Shown: positions 31,903 through 41,125, counted from the first letter of the stretch. The stretch is DNA of 41,127 bases from a virus (IMGVR_UViG_3300040808_002390:1-41127), one strand, 5' to 3'. Notes: generated from the sequence alone by a model not told the origin. Program-made: numbers and translations.

Positions 31903-34217
31903 TAGAGAATTGGTTTGTCGGCAGGAACCAAGCGCCCCTGCTCGTCGAATGTCTCAGGGGCGAACTTGTCCCAGCGGTACATCGCCGCCGATTCTACGGT
32001 CATCGGAATGCCTGTGAGAACCTTATTTACGCCTTCGCACATAAGGCGCTCGATCTCGTGCCGCATGGATTCCGTGCGGTCGAAGTCTTCGTGCTCGGGC
32101 AACTGGTACAGAAGTTCGTCGTGCAGGAAGTCCACGAACACCGCGCCGTAGGCGGCGCTGCCCTGCGAAACGTCCCGACTGGCCCGAACACAGTCGAAGA
32201 CTGCGTGGCCAACGCCCTCAGCAGACGGGGGCTGGAGCAGCAAACCGTTCGCGGCCACGGTGTACACGCAGTTTCGTCGGACCATTCCGCCAGGAGTGAT
32301 GACCATGTACCGGGTCTGGCGCTCGCCCTCCTGGTCGTAATGAGAGAACTCCTCATCCACGAGCTTCGTTTTGAAGACGTTAAAGGCTTCTGACCACTCG
32401 GGGAACTCGGCACGCCAGACTTCACGGGCTGCAGTCATCTGATCCAAGGTGATGTGCGTCAGGTTGTACGGCGGCGCGTGCGCCGTCACGAGAGCAGTCG
32501 CAGGACCCATGCCTCCCCAGTTTCCCAGTCCGGTCGGCTTGGCTAGGGTGCGCCACATCTTGAACAGCTTGGGGTCAGACTTCTTCAGGGCCTCGAAAGC
32601 GGCATAGGCTTCCATGCCCTGCGCCCCTCGCAGGTCCATCGGGACGTTCTCTCCCAGGTCCCTCAAGAGCGCGGCACCGAGGTACTGGTGCGGGCACTTG
32701 CCGTCCCGAAACAGCTTGACGAGGACGCTGTCAATCCCTTCCTGAAGGCACCGCCACGCAGCGCAGCGCAGCTCCAGGGCACCGTAGTCGGTTGAGTAGA
32801 GGATGTAGCCAGGGTCCGCGACCAGGGCCACGCGAATGCGCGGGTCAGGGTTCTGCCCATTCATCGACGGGTAAAGAGTTCCGGCGAACGAACCAGTGCG
32901 CCCCGTCGAGACCAACTCTTTGAAGTTGAACCGCATCCGGTCTGTCACTTGGATGTCCATCGCTTCCGCATTGAAGCTGTCGCTCTGCGCCTCCGTGGAC
33001 TTCGACGCTTGAACCATTGCCTTTGCTTTAGGCATCCCGTTGCCTACGTCCCAGAAGAAGCGATGGACGTAGTCCGTTCGCATCTTGATGACTGCTGCCC
33101 TTCGTGCGTACTCCGCTACGGTCTCGTCAAAAGGGACCAACGGCGTGAACACCTTCTTGTTAGTCGAGACCCACTCAGGGTGCTGGTCAAACTTCTCGTC
33201 CACTGCGGGTAGAGACTTGACCCGCTCCCCGAACATAGCGTCGTGCTCTGAGACGCCTTTGTCCGTCAGTGCCAGCTTGAAATTCGGTGCCTTCCTGGCG
33301 GCGGAAAGCATCAAGTCTTGGAGCTTCTTGCGCTTGAGCACCTCACGTTTTGCTGCGGCGAGCTTAGGGGGACACTCGCACGTCTTTGGGGTCTTGCAGC
33401 CTTTGACGTGAGCCTTGGCACCGTTGGCGTAAGGCACCGGAGGCTGCGGGGGGATGATGATTTCCTGCTCGATCAAGTTCGGGAAGTTTGAAAGGTCAAG
33501 CTCAGTCTCAACCTCGTCTTCCACACAGAGGACGCGCTCCTTATCGACGCGCATCCCGTTGTAAGTCATCCAGCCAAGGGCGAGATGCTTGGCAGCTCGC
33601 TTCCCCGCCAGTCGTAGTAGGGTTTCGCGCCCAAGGGATTTGTCTGATCGGTTCAGAAGGCGCTCCAGGATGACGATCAGGTCAGCAGCGTCATCCATCG
33701 CGTACCTGACAAACTCCTCTTCCCACTCGCCTACTGGCACCCCGTCTACGAACGAGTACTCCGTGCGGACGCTGCTCTTCTTCTCTTGAGCACGGTCTTT
33801 TCCCAAGTACCACCGGGTCAATGACGCTTGGCTGTACTCTGCCTGACGGTTCGGATCATCAAACGGCGTGCTGTCAATGTCGCCCCACTCGGCCAAGGCC
33901 AGCATCTTGTGCATCGTCAAGATATCGACCACGCGGCCTTGGGCGTAGGCTTCCCAAATCAAGGGCTCCAGCAAAGGCTCCCAGAGCGAGAGAACGATCA
34001 TGTCGAACTGCGCGTTGGCCAGCACGAACTTCGCCTCTGGGTCTGCCAGGACCCCTTGCAAAAACGAAAGGAGCTGGTCCCGGTCGCACTTGGCGCTGGC
34101 GACCCAGGCACGAACTCGATCAGAGTCTTGCCATGAGATCTGAGCGCAGACCATTTGCGGGTATGGGTGCGTTCCTGAAATAGGGAACGTCTCTGTGTCG
34201 ATGCCGTAGAAGCGCAT
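31902..34217 (-). CDS. polA: Family A DNA polymerase with 3'-5' exonuclease
   Basis: A 771-residue replicative polymerase. The N-terminal proofreading domain has DEDDy motifs: D7-T-E9, N68-AQF-D72 and Y172-AMD-D176. The polymerase domain has motif A (LYSTDYGALELR, Asp477), motif B (R556-TLA-K560-PTG-L564-GNWGG) and motif C (VDFLHDELLYQ, H699-D-E701). No 5'-3' exonuclease domain is present. The position equal to Pol I Phe762 is Leu564, and the Tyr766 equivalent is Gly568. Residues 264-285, between exonuclease and polymerase parts, hold H270, C274, C280 and C282, a possible small zinc site. A hairpin pair separates it from the SSB-like gene upstream. Confidence 0.94.
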   Translation of the reverse strand: MRFYGIDTETFPISGTHPYPQMVCAQISWQDSDRVRAWVASAKCDRDQLLSFLQGVLADPEAKFVLANAQFDMIVLSLWEPLLEPLIWEAYAQGRVVDILTMHKMLALAEWGDIDSTPFDDPNRQAEYSQASLTRWYLGKDRAQEKKSSVRTEYSFVDGVPVGEWEEEFVRYAMDDAADLIVILERLLNRSDKSLGRETLLRLAGKRAAKHLALGWMTYNGMRVDKERVLCVEDEVETELDLSNFPNLIEQEIIIPPQPPVPYANGAKAHVKGCKTPKTCECPPKLAAAKREVLKRKKLQDLMLSAARKAPNFKLALTDKGVSEHDAMFGERVKSLPAVDEKFDQHPEWVSTNKKVFTPLVPFDETVAEYARRAAVIKMRTDYVHRFFWDVGNGMPKAKAMVQASKSTEAQSDSFNAEAMDIQVTDRMRFNFKELVSTGRTGSFAGTLYPSMNGQNPDPRIRVALVADPGYILYSTDYGALELRCAAWRCLQEGIDSVLVKLFRDGKCPHQYLGAALLRDLGENVPMDLRGAQGMEAYAAFEALKKSDPKLFKMWRTLAKPTGLGNWGGMGPATALVTAHAPPYNLTHITLDQMTAAREVWRAEFPEWSEAFNVFKTKLVDEEFSHYDQEGERQTRYMVITPGGMVRRNCVYTVAANGLLLQPPSAEGVGHAVFDCVRASRDVSQGSAAYGAVFVDFLHDELLYQLPEHEDFDRTESMRHEIERLMCEGVNKVLTGIPMTVESAAMYRWDKFAPETFDEQGRLVPADKPIL

Positions 34218-34236
34218 AGCAACCTCAAATAGAAAC

Positions 34237-34265
34237 GGGGGGAGCCCCTACCAAAAGCTCCCCCC
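34237..34265 (-). terminator. GC-rich hairpin between SSB-like and polymerase genes
   Basis: 9-bp perfect stem GGGGGGAGC (34237-34245) with GCTCCCCCC (34257-34265) and an 11-base loop. On the minus strand it is followed by GTTTCTATTTG, a weak U-rich run. It lies 20 bases before the polymerase start. Confidence 0.6.
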
Positions 34266-34270
34266 TAGAC

Positions 34271-34288
34271 CTCAGTCTGCCAACTGAG
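34271..34288 (-). terminator. Second small hairpin after the SSB-like gene
   Basis: CTCAGT / ACTGAG, 6-bp stem with a 6-base loop, just after the SSB-like stop. In tandem with the stronger hairpin it may trim or attenuate the transcript. Confidence 0.45.
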
Positions 34289-34290
34289 TC

Positions 34291-34923
34291 CTACTTCGTG
34301 ACAAAGTACTGAGAAGGAGATCCGAGACCTTGCGCGGCCCTACTGCCGGAGGGTCGAGCGAGGAGGTCAAGCTCAGGGTTCGTTGCGAAGTGAGCATCGA
34401 CTTCCGCGTCGGAGACGATGCCGTCCCAATCGAAGATGTTGTACGGGCGGTTCGCCCTGGACATCTTCTGAGTGACTCGCGTCTTGAGCGTCACCCCAGC
34501 GTAGGTCGCCGGGTTGTTGAGCACGTCGTTGAACGAGTTGGTGCGAGTCTGGTTCGGGTCCGAGATCTCCTGGAGGCAAGCCAGGAACTTGCGGATGGTC
34601 GGATAGAAGCCGAACTCGTTGCTCTTCACCAAGACGCAAGCGCGGGTGACGCCCGGAGACTCCCCGGTGCCGTCAGCGGACAGGTTCTTGGTGATCACAC
34701 CCTCAATGATGGCCAGCATCGCGCCGGACTTCTGAGGGTCTTTGGACTGGCGGTACTCGACCTTGGTCAGAGTCCACCAGTAGGTGCCCGGCTGGAAAGT
34801 CGGGCCGCTGCCTTGCATGACCTGCTTCGAATCACCTTCGGAAAAGTCGAAGCTCAGGGGCTGCGGTTGAGCAGCCATCTGTTGCGGGGCGTTCGGAGGA
34901 AGGGTGGGGGCGTTCTCGTTCAT
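34291..34923 (-). CDS. Probable single-stranded DNA-binding / DUF669-like protein
   Basis: A 210-residue protein from ATG 34923; a more upstream start would overlap the helicase gene. After a Pro/Gln-rich lead, residues about 30-180 form a strand-rich core: FQPGTYWWTLTKVEYRQSKD, KSGAMLAIIEGVI, GVTLKTRVTQKMSRANRPY and NIFDW. This resembles phage OB-fold SSB-like or DUF669-type proteins found in replication operons. Two hairpins after the gene fit a product needed in quantity. The C-terminus (SPSQYFVTK) lacks the acidic tail of bacterial SSB. The call rests on pattern and place. Confidence 0.58.
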   Translation of the reverse strand: MNENAPTLPPNAPQQMAAQPQPLSFDFSEGDSKQVMQGSGPTFQPGTYWWTLTKVEYRQSKDPQKSGAMLAIIEGVITKNLSADGTGESPGVTRACVLVKSNEFGFYPTIRKFLACLQEISDPNQTRTNSFNDVLNNPATYAGVTLKTRVTQKMSRANRPYNIFDWDGIVSDAEVDAHFATNPELDLLARPSGSRAAQGLGSPSQYFVTK

Positions 34924-34951
34924 CTCTATCTCTAGTCTTATGGTTGTTAGC

Positions 34952-36952
34952 TCAGGCACATCCGAACCTACGGAGGTACTCCCTTGCTACTGATGGTGCC
35001 AAAGATTCTACGTTCGGCACCTTGCTCCTAAGCATCTCGGGCGGGGGCAGTCGCGGAGGCGGATCCCATGCCGCCAAGATAGCTTTGTGATCATTACCCA
35101 AAACTTGGTGGGTAAACGTCGCCTCAACGAGGCACGCTCCGAGGGTATCGTGATCGGTTCCTTCCGTCAACACGACCTCAGCGTAAACCTCCTCGGCCTG
35201 CTGCCCCTGGCGGTGCGTGCGGCCCAGGCTTTGCTCAAAGTACGCTGCCGAGCGGACGACCTGGGCGTAGACGTTCGTGTGGAAGTTGTGCTGAAGGTTG
35301 AGTCCGTGAGCGCAGCGGCCCAGGCTCAAGACGAAGACGCAGTTGCGGTAGCTCTTGTCGTACAGCAGGTCCATGTTGCGCTTCGCGTGACGAGGACTGA
35401 CGCCGTAAGTCTCCAACCCGGCCCCTTGCAGCTTCTCGATCAGGCGATCCACCACTGCGTGGTTATGTGCCCACACCAGGGTGCCCGTCTTTCGGTCCTT
35501 CACGACGCGCTTGACCCGCGAGACCACGGCGTCCAGCTTCCAGTCGCAGACCATGACGTAGCGATGATCTCTCTCGATGCGATGCTCGAAGTCAGCTGCT
35601 TGCCGTTCATGCCACCCTTGGACGACCGCAGAGTCGATACCCTGCGTCTCTCCGTTAGCGATCTTCTGGCCGACCTGTAGGTCAGAGTCAAAACCCAGGG
35701 GGCTGGACCGCACCCACGGGAACAGCACAGAACGGTACGTCTGGTCTGCTTCAAGGTATCGCTTCGAGCGATCAAGTAGCACCTCCGCTTCTGCGACTGA
35801 GATCTCCTTGCGTCGAGATACGACCTCAGCCTCTGGCCAGAACGGGTCGTTGTAGAACCCGCAAGACAGCTCGGCTGAGATGTTGTAGATGTGCATCGGC
35901 GTAGAGACCAACTCGCCGTTCGGCTTCATGCCTAGGGTCTCCAGGTTGTGCTTCATCTGCTGAAGCTCGTCCCAGCCCTTTGCCCCAGGATCGTCCGGCA
36001 CCTCGAAGTGACCGATCTTCAAGTCGGCGGCGCAGGAAGCGTCACCTCCCGTGATCACGCCAGGGGCGCTCTTCAGACGGGCCTGAAAGGCCGCTCGTGC
36101 GCCTACGGTGTCTCGCGTGAACTTCTCGTCAGGGAACTGGATCTCGGCCCAGGGAGGCAACCAGGAGCACGCAAGGGTGATGTAGTTGTTGCCGTCTGCT
36201 GCCATCGTCTCGTCCCACTCGTCGAGGTTCTGAGAGTTCAATGGCAGCGGCGCGTTCTCACCCATCGCTTGACGCATGAGCTTCCAGAAGTCCTTGAGCC
36301 GCTTCTTTGCCATCGTGCCAGACAACGCGCAGAACTCGACAGGACGACCCTGAGCTTGCTCGATCTCCTGAAGCACGCCCCAATACCTCTTTGAGCGGGC
36401 CGAGTCGTTGGCCAACGTATGGGCTTCGTCGGCAATCACCAGCGTAGGTGAAATGCCTCGCATGACTTCCAGTCCGTCGAGGTTGGACAGTGCGGTGTAC
36501 GGGACGATGTAGAGCCCCGGACGGTCCTTGCTGATGATCTTGGTCCGCGCGGCCTTTGACTTGCCGACAAGGCTGTACCAGTTGTACCCCAGCGGCATTC
36601 GCTCGCGGACCCAGGGCAGGTCTCGCTGAATGAGCTGGTCGCCCAGACTGGGCGGGATTAGCAGCATGGCCTTCTTGTGCCCACGGAACTTGAAGCCGAT
36701 GTGCGGCACACACAAAGAGATCAAAGTCTTGCCGCCGCCCACGGGGATAGGCGCGAAGAAGCCGCCGTACTGCTGGTAGCTCGCCAGCGCCCACGCCTGC
36801 TCCAGCTTCAACGTGAACGGTGAGCCGTCCGGGTTGAGTGGAGCAGACGCGAGCGTGACGTGCTTCGAGTACTCCACGGCCCACTCTTCGGTGGGACGAG
36901 GCATCACAGGCAGCTGCGCTATGCGTTGGTTGTCCTGCTGGAGAGTCCTCAT
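34952..36952 (-). CDS. SNF2-family superfamily 2 helicase/ATPase
   Basis: A 666-residue SF2 enzyme. Motif I is VGGGKT (72-76), motif II IADEAH (175-178), motif III LSGT (211-213), and motif VI QSLGRTHRQGQ (574-584). The RTHRQGQ form of motif VI is typical of SNF2-type translocases. A long region between the two RecA-like lobes (about 220-400) contains no clear extra domain. Phage SNF2 proteins are thought to help replication or recombination by remodelling or moving along duplex DNA. It overlaps the nuclease stop by 4 bases (ATGA) and precedes the SSB-like gene by 28 bases. Confidence 0.9.
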   Translation of the reverse strand: MRTLQQDNQRIAQLPVMPRPTEEWAVEYSKHVTLASAPLNPDGSPFTLKLEQAWALASYQQYGGFFAPIPVGGGKTLISLCVPHIGFKFRGHKKAMLLIPPSLGDQLIQRDLPWVRERMPLGYNWYSLVGKSKAARTKIISKDRPGLYIVPYTALSNLDGLEVMRGISPTLVIADEAHTLANDSARSKRYWGVLQEIEQAQGRPVEFCALSGTMAKKRLKDFWKLMRQAMGENAPLPLNSQNLDEWDETMAADGNNYITLACSWLPPWAEIQFPDEKFTRDTVGARAAFQARLKSAPGVITGGDASCAADLKIGHFEVPDDPGAKGWDELQQMKHNLETLGMKPNGELVSTPMHIYNISAELSCGFYNDPFWPEAEVVSRRKEISVAEAEVLLDRSKRYLEADQTYRSVLFPWVRSSPLGFDSDLQVGQKIANGETQGIDSAVVQGWHERQAADFEHRIERDHRYVMVCDWKLDAVVSRVKRVVKDRKTGTLVWAHNHAVVDRLIEKLQGAGLETYGVSPRHAKRNMDLLYDKSYRNCVFVLSLGRCAHGLNLQHNFHTNVYAQVVRSAAYFEQSLGRTHRQGQQAEEVYAEVVLTEGTDHDTLGACLVEATFTHQVLGNDHKAILAAWDPPPRLPPPEMLRSKVPNVESLAPSVAREYLRRFGCA

Positions 36953-38595
36953 CGAGAAGCAGTGCTTCGAACGACCTTGCCCGCGTGAGCTTCGAGCATC
37001 CCTGCCAGCTGTTTGATCTCGTAGATGTCGCTATTGACGTAGACAGCTTCCTTGTCCACAGCGGCGATCACGTCAGGGAGACAAAGCTGCTGAAAGTCTC
37101 TTCGCTTCCATGTGTCAGCCGCCCAGTAGCTCTCTCCAACGCGCTCCTGGTACAGGTCGCTGATGACCTTCAGTGCGGCTGAGAGTTGCCACACCTTCTC
37201 AATGCCTCCTGAAGGCAAGCAGTCGATGTACAGGGTGAACGCCTTGGGCGGGCGTCCCTTGCCCTTGTAGCCTTCCTTGCCGACGACCTTCAGGCGGTCT
37301 CCAAAACCTTGGTCAGGGACCTCGACGGGAGCGGCGGGCTCAGGATCCGGCGTGGGCTCGGGCTCCGGCTCGGGCTCGGGCGCGGCGGCACGAGTGTGCT
37401 CAGGGGCATCGTGCCAGACCTCAAAGTCACCTTGAGTGTTCCAGCCCCATGTGTAGTTCATGGGCAGGATGCCCGTGATGGTCTGGCAGTGAGGGCACGC
37501 ACTGCCGTTGATCTGAACGCCTAGTCCCCCGCACACAGGACACGCCGGAGCAGCCCAGGGGGCTTTGCCTCGTGCTGTCTCAAGGTTCGGCTTGGCTACA
37601 GCAGGAGCTGAGTTAGCCAGGGGAGGGGGACCGGAAGCGAGTTGAGGCGAGGTAGGGGTGGGAGGGTTCATGCGTAGTTGAAAATCAGAAATGGATTCGA
37701 GGTTTGAACAGATGCCTCGATAGACACAGCCGCCGTAGGAATCGCACGACGACCAATTCGGAGTGACCTCTTCCCAATCGGGAGAGGCGTCCCTCAAGTC
37801 TAGCATCTCCTGAACGGTAGAGCGGAGGTAGCTCCGCATTTCTTCGGTCCTGTCTTTGGAGATGAACCCTTGCACCTTTTTTGTGCGGGGGTTCAGGTAG
37901 TCCTTGATGAAGATGTTGTGCGCGACGTGAACTCCGTCCTCGATCTCATACTCGTCGCACATCCAGAGCGCGTAGATCTGAAGCTGGTAGTTGTCAGCGA
38001 TCGTGTCTTCGTTGACGGCCCACCTGAGGGACTTGGTGGTCTTGTGGTCTTCGAGCGTGGCCAACGGGGCGCTGTGGTAGTCAGCCAGGGAGGTGAGCCA
38101 GAGCAGGCCCTGGTTACCGTCCAAAGGGAGCCAGAACTTCTTCTCGACCTGCCCCTCGGGAAGCCGCACCACGGTGCCGTTAGAGATTCCCTCTCGCACC
38201 AGGGCTTTGACTAGCTCTTGATCGGGCTCGTCGATCTCGTTCCAGCGCCCGTCTCGGTCTTGGTACTTCCACCACTCGTGGGGAAATAGATCGACTTGGT
38301 TGCCGGGGGTCTGGTTGTACAGGACGCTGCCGGAGCCATAGTTGCCATGCTCGTCCACAGGTTGGTCAGGGAGCTGCCCCGGTGCCGGGACGGTGTCCTG
38401 AGGGCACAGCAGCCAACGCTCCACACACAGGTGCAAGATCGAACCGATCCTAAACGCGGCGTTAGCGGGCTGGGGCATCCCGGCAACGCGGGTCAAGTAC
38501 CACTTGCGCTTACAGTCCTTCCACTCCTTGATCGAAGTTGTGGTTGCAACCATCGCGCCCTTAGGTGGGTCAAAGCTATCGCTCTTATAGTCCAA
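36949..38595 (-). CDS. RecB/Cas4-like Fe-S nuclease with zinc ribbon and extra C-terminal domain
   Basis: A 548-residue PD-(D/E)XK nuclease. Motifs: H55 in GSILHLCVER, D172 in LADYH, E182-D-H-K185 and Y203-Q204 in NYQLQIYALW. Four cysteines (C28, C284, C290, C296) have the split arrangement of AddB/Cas4 iron-sulfur nucleases. A Pro/Ser-rich linker leads to a zinc ribbon (C352/C355, C367/C370), then a Glu-Pro-rich spacer, then an unrecognised domain from about 430 (FTLYIDCLPSGGIEKVWQLS). The start is TTG 38595, backed by AGGAGG 9 bases upstream and overlapping the primase stop. Likely acts in end resection or recombination with the SNF2 enzyme. Confidence 0.84.
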   Translation of the reverse strand: MDYKSDSFDPPKGAMVATTTSIKEWKDCKRKWYLTRVAGMPQPANAAFRIGSILHLCVERWLLCPQDTVPAPGQLPDQPVDEHGNYGSGSVLYNQTPGNQVDLFPHEWWKYQDRDGRWNEIDEPDQELVKALVREGISNGTVVRLPEGQVEKKFWLPLDGNQGLLWLTSLADYHSAPLATLEDHKTTKSLRWAVNEDTIADNYQLQIYALWMCDEYEIEDGVHVAHNIFIKDYLNPRTKKVQGFISKDRTEEMRSYLRSTVQEMLDLRDASPDWEEVTPNWSSCDSYGGCVYRGICSNLESISDFQLRMNPPTPTSPQLASGPPPLANSAPAVAKPNLETARGKAPWAAPACPVCGGLGVQINGSACPHCQTITGILPMNYTWGWNTQGDFEVWHDAPEHTRAAAPEPEPEPEPTPDPEPAAPVEVPDQGFGDRLKVVGKEGYKGKGRPPKAFTLYIDCLPSGGIEKVWQLSAALKVISDLYQERVGESYWAADTWKRRDFQQLCLPDVIAAVDKEAVYVNSDIYEIKQLAGMLEAHAGKVVRSTASR

Positions 38596-41125
38596 GGTCT
38601 CGTACCTCCTGGCACTCCTCGATCAGCTCCTGCACTGTGTGGTCGATCCCCGGCGGCAGGAACTCGCAGAAATGCGAGAGCGCCTGGAAGTCGAGTGCGA
38701 ACCATCGCCGCTTGCCTGACTTGGTGGGTGACTCGACCCACTGCCCCTCGACCTTCTGCATGGCAGTGCCTTGAGTAGCACTGACTCCGCACTGGTTCAT
38801 GACCGAGCCAATGGCTTGCTTCATGTGGAACCGCTGCGAAGTCGTCGCTTCCTTGGCCCCAAGAGCTTCCATCAAGGCCCCGCGCACAGCCAGGACCTGT
38901 CCCGAGCGATCCATGATCGCATAGTTGTCGTTGATCATGCTCGACCGGAGGCACTTTGACAGCTGACGGACCACGGCGGCGATCATCTGAATCTCGTCCA
39001 GAGATTGCGAAGACTCTGCGGTCCCCATCGCCAGAGTGTTCGACACGAGGCGCATGCCTCCGGGCTCCGCGAGCTTCTCATACTCCGAGAAGATGGGCTG
39101 AAGCTCCTCACGGTTCTGATTCATCCACGCGATGTGCGCGGCGACTTCCGAAACCACGTCGGCCCGGCCCCTAGCATTGTCAAACAACCACTCGCGGCAG
39201 TACGGGTTGACCTTGAGCAGAATGCTTCGACGAGCCAGGGCGTCTCGCTTGTCTCGGTCGGAGTGCGAATTGTGGGACTGCATCAGGTCGTCGAAGAACG
39301 CCGACGAGTTGTTGAGCACGACCACGCGCCAGGGGTACTGAAGCCCACGCGCGTCCTTGTACTTCTCGTGGACCTCGACCTGCTGACCCGACAGTACGTT
39401 CAGGAACTCGCCCAAGGCCCGCTTCATCTGCCCGTGGTTGCCGTAGGAGATCGGCTGCACGTCGTCGTAGATCAGGATCAGGCCCTTGGCGTAGTGCGAG
39501 TTGTAGTTGCCCCCGGCAGTGCTCGGGCGAGCGGTCGCCGCCTGCATCTCAATGGCGTTGCCCAGGAGAGTCTTGCCCGAACGAGCGGTGCCGTAGATGT
39601 ACAGCATGGGCAGCTGCGAGCTGTCGAAGTCTCGCAGGTAGGTCAGCCAGTAGATCAGCTGCCTGTAGTCCTCGGTGAGCTTTTCGGGCGACGACCCGGT
39701 CAGGACGTGCAGGTACTTTTCGACCCACTCGCTGCGTGCGGCGGCGATCTCCTGCGGCCTGAACTTGCGCTCGAAGAGGCACACTTGCTGCTGGTCCAGG
39801 CGCGTAGGCTCGAAGCGATCCTCTTCAGGGATCGAGAGCGGGTGATAGACCTGCCGCTCGACCGTCGCGAAGCGGCAGTAGTCCTTCTTGGCGCTCGACT
39901 CAGAGATCTCCTTGGTCTTGCCCGAGTCGTCGATCCACCGCACGCCGAGCAGTACCCCGACCCCATTCCGTGCAGACATCCCGATCGCCATCAGGAACGA
40001 GGGGAACGGCCCTTGGTAGCAGCCGTTGGGTGCGAGGCAGAACACGCTAGTGGCCGAGGTCTGAACGAACGCATACGTCTGAAGCTGCTCGTACCAGCTC
40101 TCGTTGGTCGCACGGTTCAGGAGCGGGTCCTTCAGCTTGTTGTAGAGAAGGTCGCACAGGCCCTCGGGCGTGGTCGAGTTCTGTGCCTTGCGGATCAGCT
40201 CGACTTGCTTGCGTGCAGCAGACTCCTCGTCTGAGCGCCAGTACTCCAGGGTCTTCTCTGCCGCCTTCTCGATCCACGGCCTGCCGTTGTCCTGCGGACC
40301 TGAGTCGATGTCTGTCGCTTGGCACGCGGGCAAGAGCAGCCCGAGCAGGTGGTCGGGAGTGATGCCCTTGGCCGAGACCGACCGGGCCTTCGAGACGAGC
40401 CAGCCCACGGTCTGTGCCACGGATGTGTCGCGCATCCCCTGCGGGAAGGGCTGACCGTCGAGGACTTGCTCGGCGGCGATGGTATGGTTCCCGGCACGCA
40501 TGAGGCTGCTCTCAACCGCCTTGCGAAGGATGCGCCCCTGCTCGGTCGGGTAGTCCAGGTCGCCGTGCGTGTAGACGAGCCCGAGCGCGTCCTCGGGGCT
40601 GTAGGCGAATGAGGGAGCAGACCCGGTCGAGACGGGCATGGCCGGGCCTTTGGAAGGCGTTGCCGCTGCGACAGAGATCGACCCGACCTGGAGCGTGAGT
40701 GCGAGTCCGTCTTCGCCAGCTTGCCACCGCTCGGAGAACCAGGGCTGCTCGGCAGTGCTGATGCCGTTCTCCTTGATGATCCTGGGCAGCGCCACGAGGC
40801 GCGTCCAGTCGCGGCAGGTCTCGTCGGCCTCGACCCCGTTGAGGACCAGCCCGTCGCGCACGGACTGAGACAGACTCTCGTGCTGATGCGGCATCACGGT
40901 CTCGTCGAGCAAGTACCACAGGTGATACCCGTGCTCGGTCGTATGCCAGTAGAGCCACTGGTTGAGAGGGTAGGGCAGAGCCTCCAGTAGCGCGTTGTGC
41001 TCGCCCAGGAGCGCCTCGGTCCAGTCGGCCTTGCCCGGCAGGTCCACGTCCACCGCGATCCACTGGCAGCGCACCTGATCGGGCTTGATGATGTTCTGGC
41101 GAACGGCAGGCTTCGTCAGTCTTAC
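38585..41125 (-). CDS. Primase-SF3 helicase (cut by right edge)
   Basis: At least 846 residues; the frame is open to the right edge, so GTG 41074 is probably internal. Residue numbers here count from that GTG. The start of the visible part looks like an archaeo-eukaryotic-type primase: a D9-V-D11 metal pair (WIAVDVD), TEHGYHLWYL with candidate catalytic His, and a RLVALPRIIKENG strand. Residues 485-640 are a superfamily 3 helicase: Walker A GTARSGKT (495-502), Walker B LILIYDD (532-538) and motif C VVVLNNS (Asn588). Together these prime and unwind DNA at the phage origin. The gene leads the replication operon as far as seen. Primase part is less certain than the helicase. Confidence 0.85.
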   Translation of the reverse strand, partial: VRLTKPAVRQNIIKPDQVRCQWIAVDVDLPGKADWTEALLGEHNALLEALPYPLNQWLYWHTTEHGYHLWYLLDETVMPHQHESLSQSVRDGLVLNGVEADETCRDWTRLVALPRIIKENGISTAEQPWFSERWQAGEDGLALTLQVGSISVAAATPSKGPAMPVSTGSAPSFAYSPEDALGLVYTHGDLDYPTEQGRILRKAVESSLMRAGNHTIAAEQVLDGQPFPQGMRDTSVAQTVGWLVSKARSVSAKGITPDHLLGLLLPACQATDIDSGPQDNGRPWIEKAAEKTLEYWRSDEESAARKQVELIRKAQNSTTPEGLCDLLYNKLKDPLLNRATNESWYEQLQTYAFVQTSATSVFCLAPNGCYQGPFPSFLMAIGMSARNGVGVLLGVRWIDDSGKTKEISESSAKKDYCRFATVERQVYHPLSIPEEDRFEPTRLDQQQVCLFERKFRPQEIAAARSEWVEKYLHVLTGSSPEKLTEDYRQLIYWLTYLRDFDSSQLPMLYIYGTARSGKTLLGNAIEMQAATARPSTAGGNYNSHYAKGLILIYDDVQPISYGNHGQMKRALGEFLNVLSGQQVEVHEKYKDARGLQYPWRVVVLNNSSAFFDDLMQSHNSHSDRDKRDALARRSILLKVNPYCREWLFDNARGRADVVSEVAAHIAWMNQNREELQPIFSEYEKLAEPGGMRLVSNTLAMGTAESSQSLDEIQMIAAVVRQLSKCLRSSMINDNYAIMDRSGQVLAVRGALMEALGAKEATTSQRFHMKQAIGSVMNQCGVSATQGTAMQKVEGQWVESPTKSGKRRWFALDFQALSHFCEFLPPGIDHTVQELIEECQEVRDLGL
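38605..38610 (-). promoter_or_regulatory. Shine-Dalgarno site fixing a TTG start
   Basis: AGGAGG on the minus strand, 9 bases before TTG 38595 and inside the end of the primase-helicase gene. It favours this start over ATG 38553, which would still leave the first nuclease cysteine in place. Confidence 0.7.

Noticed and set aside
38541-38553. ATG 38553 as the start of the Fe-S nuclease
   Set aside because: The upstream TTG has a much better Shine-Dalgarno sequence, and overlap with the preceding gene is usual in this operon.
39005-40234. Long open frame on the plus strand (409 codons) opposite the primase-helicase gene
   Set aside because: It mirrors a gene with clear helicase motifs. The translation is Arg/Val/Leu-rich with no domain, as is typical of antisense frames in GC-rich DNA.
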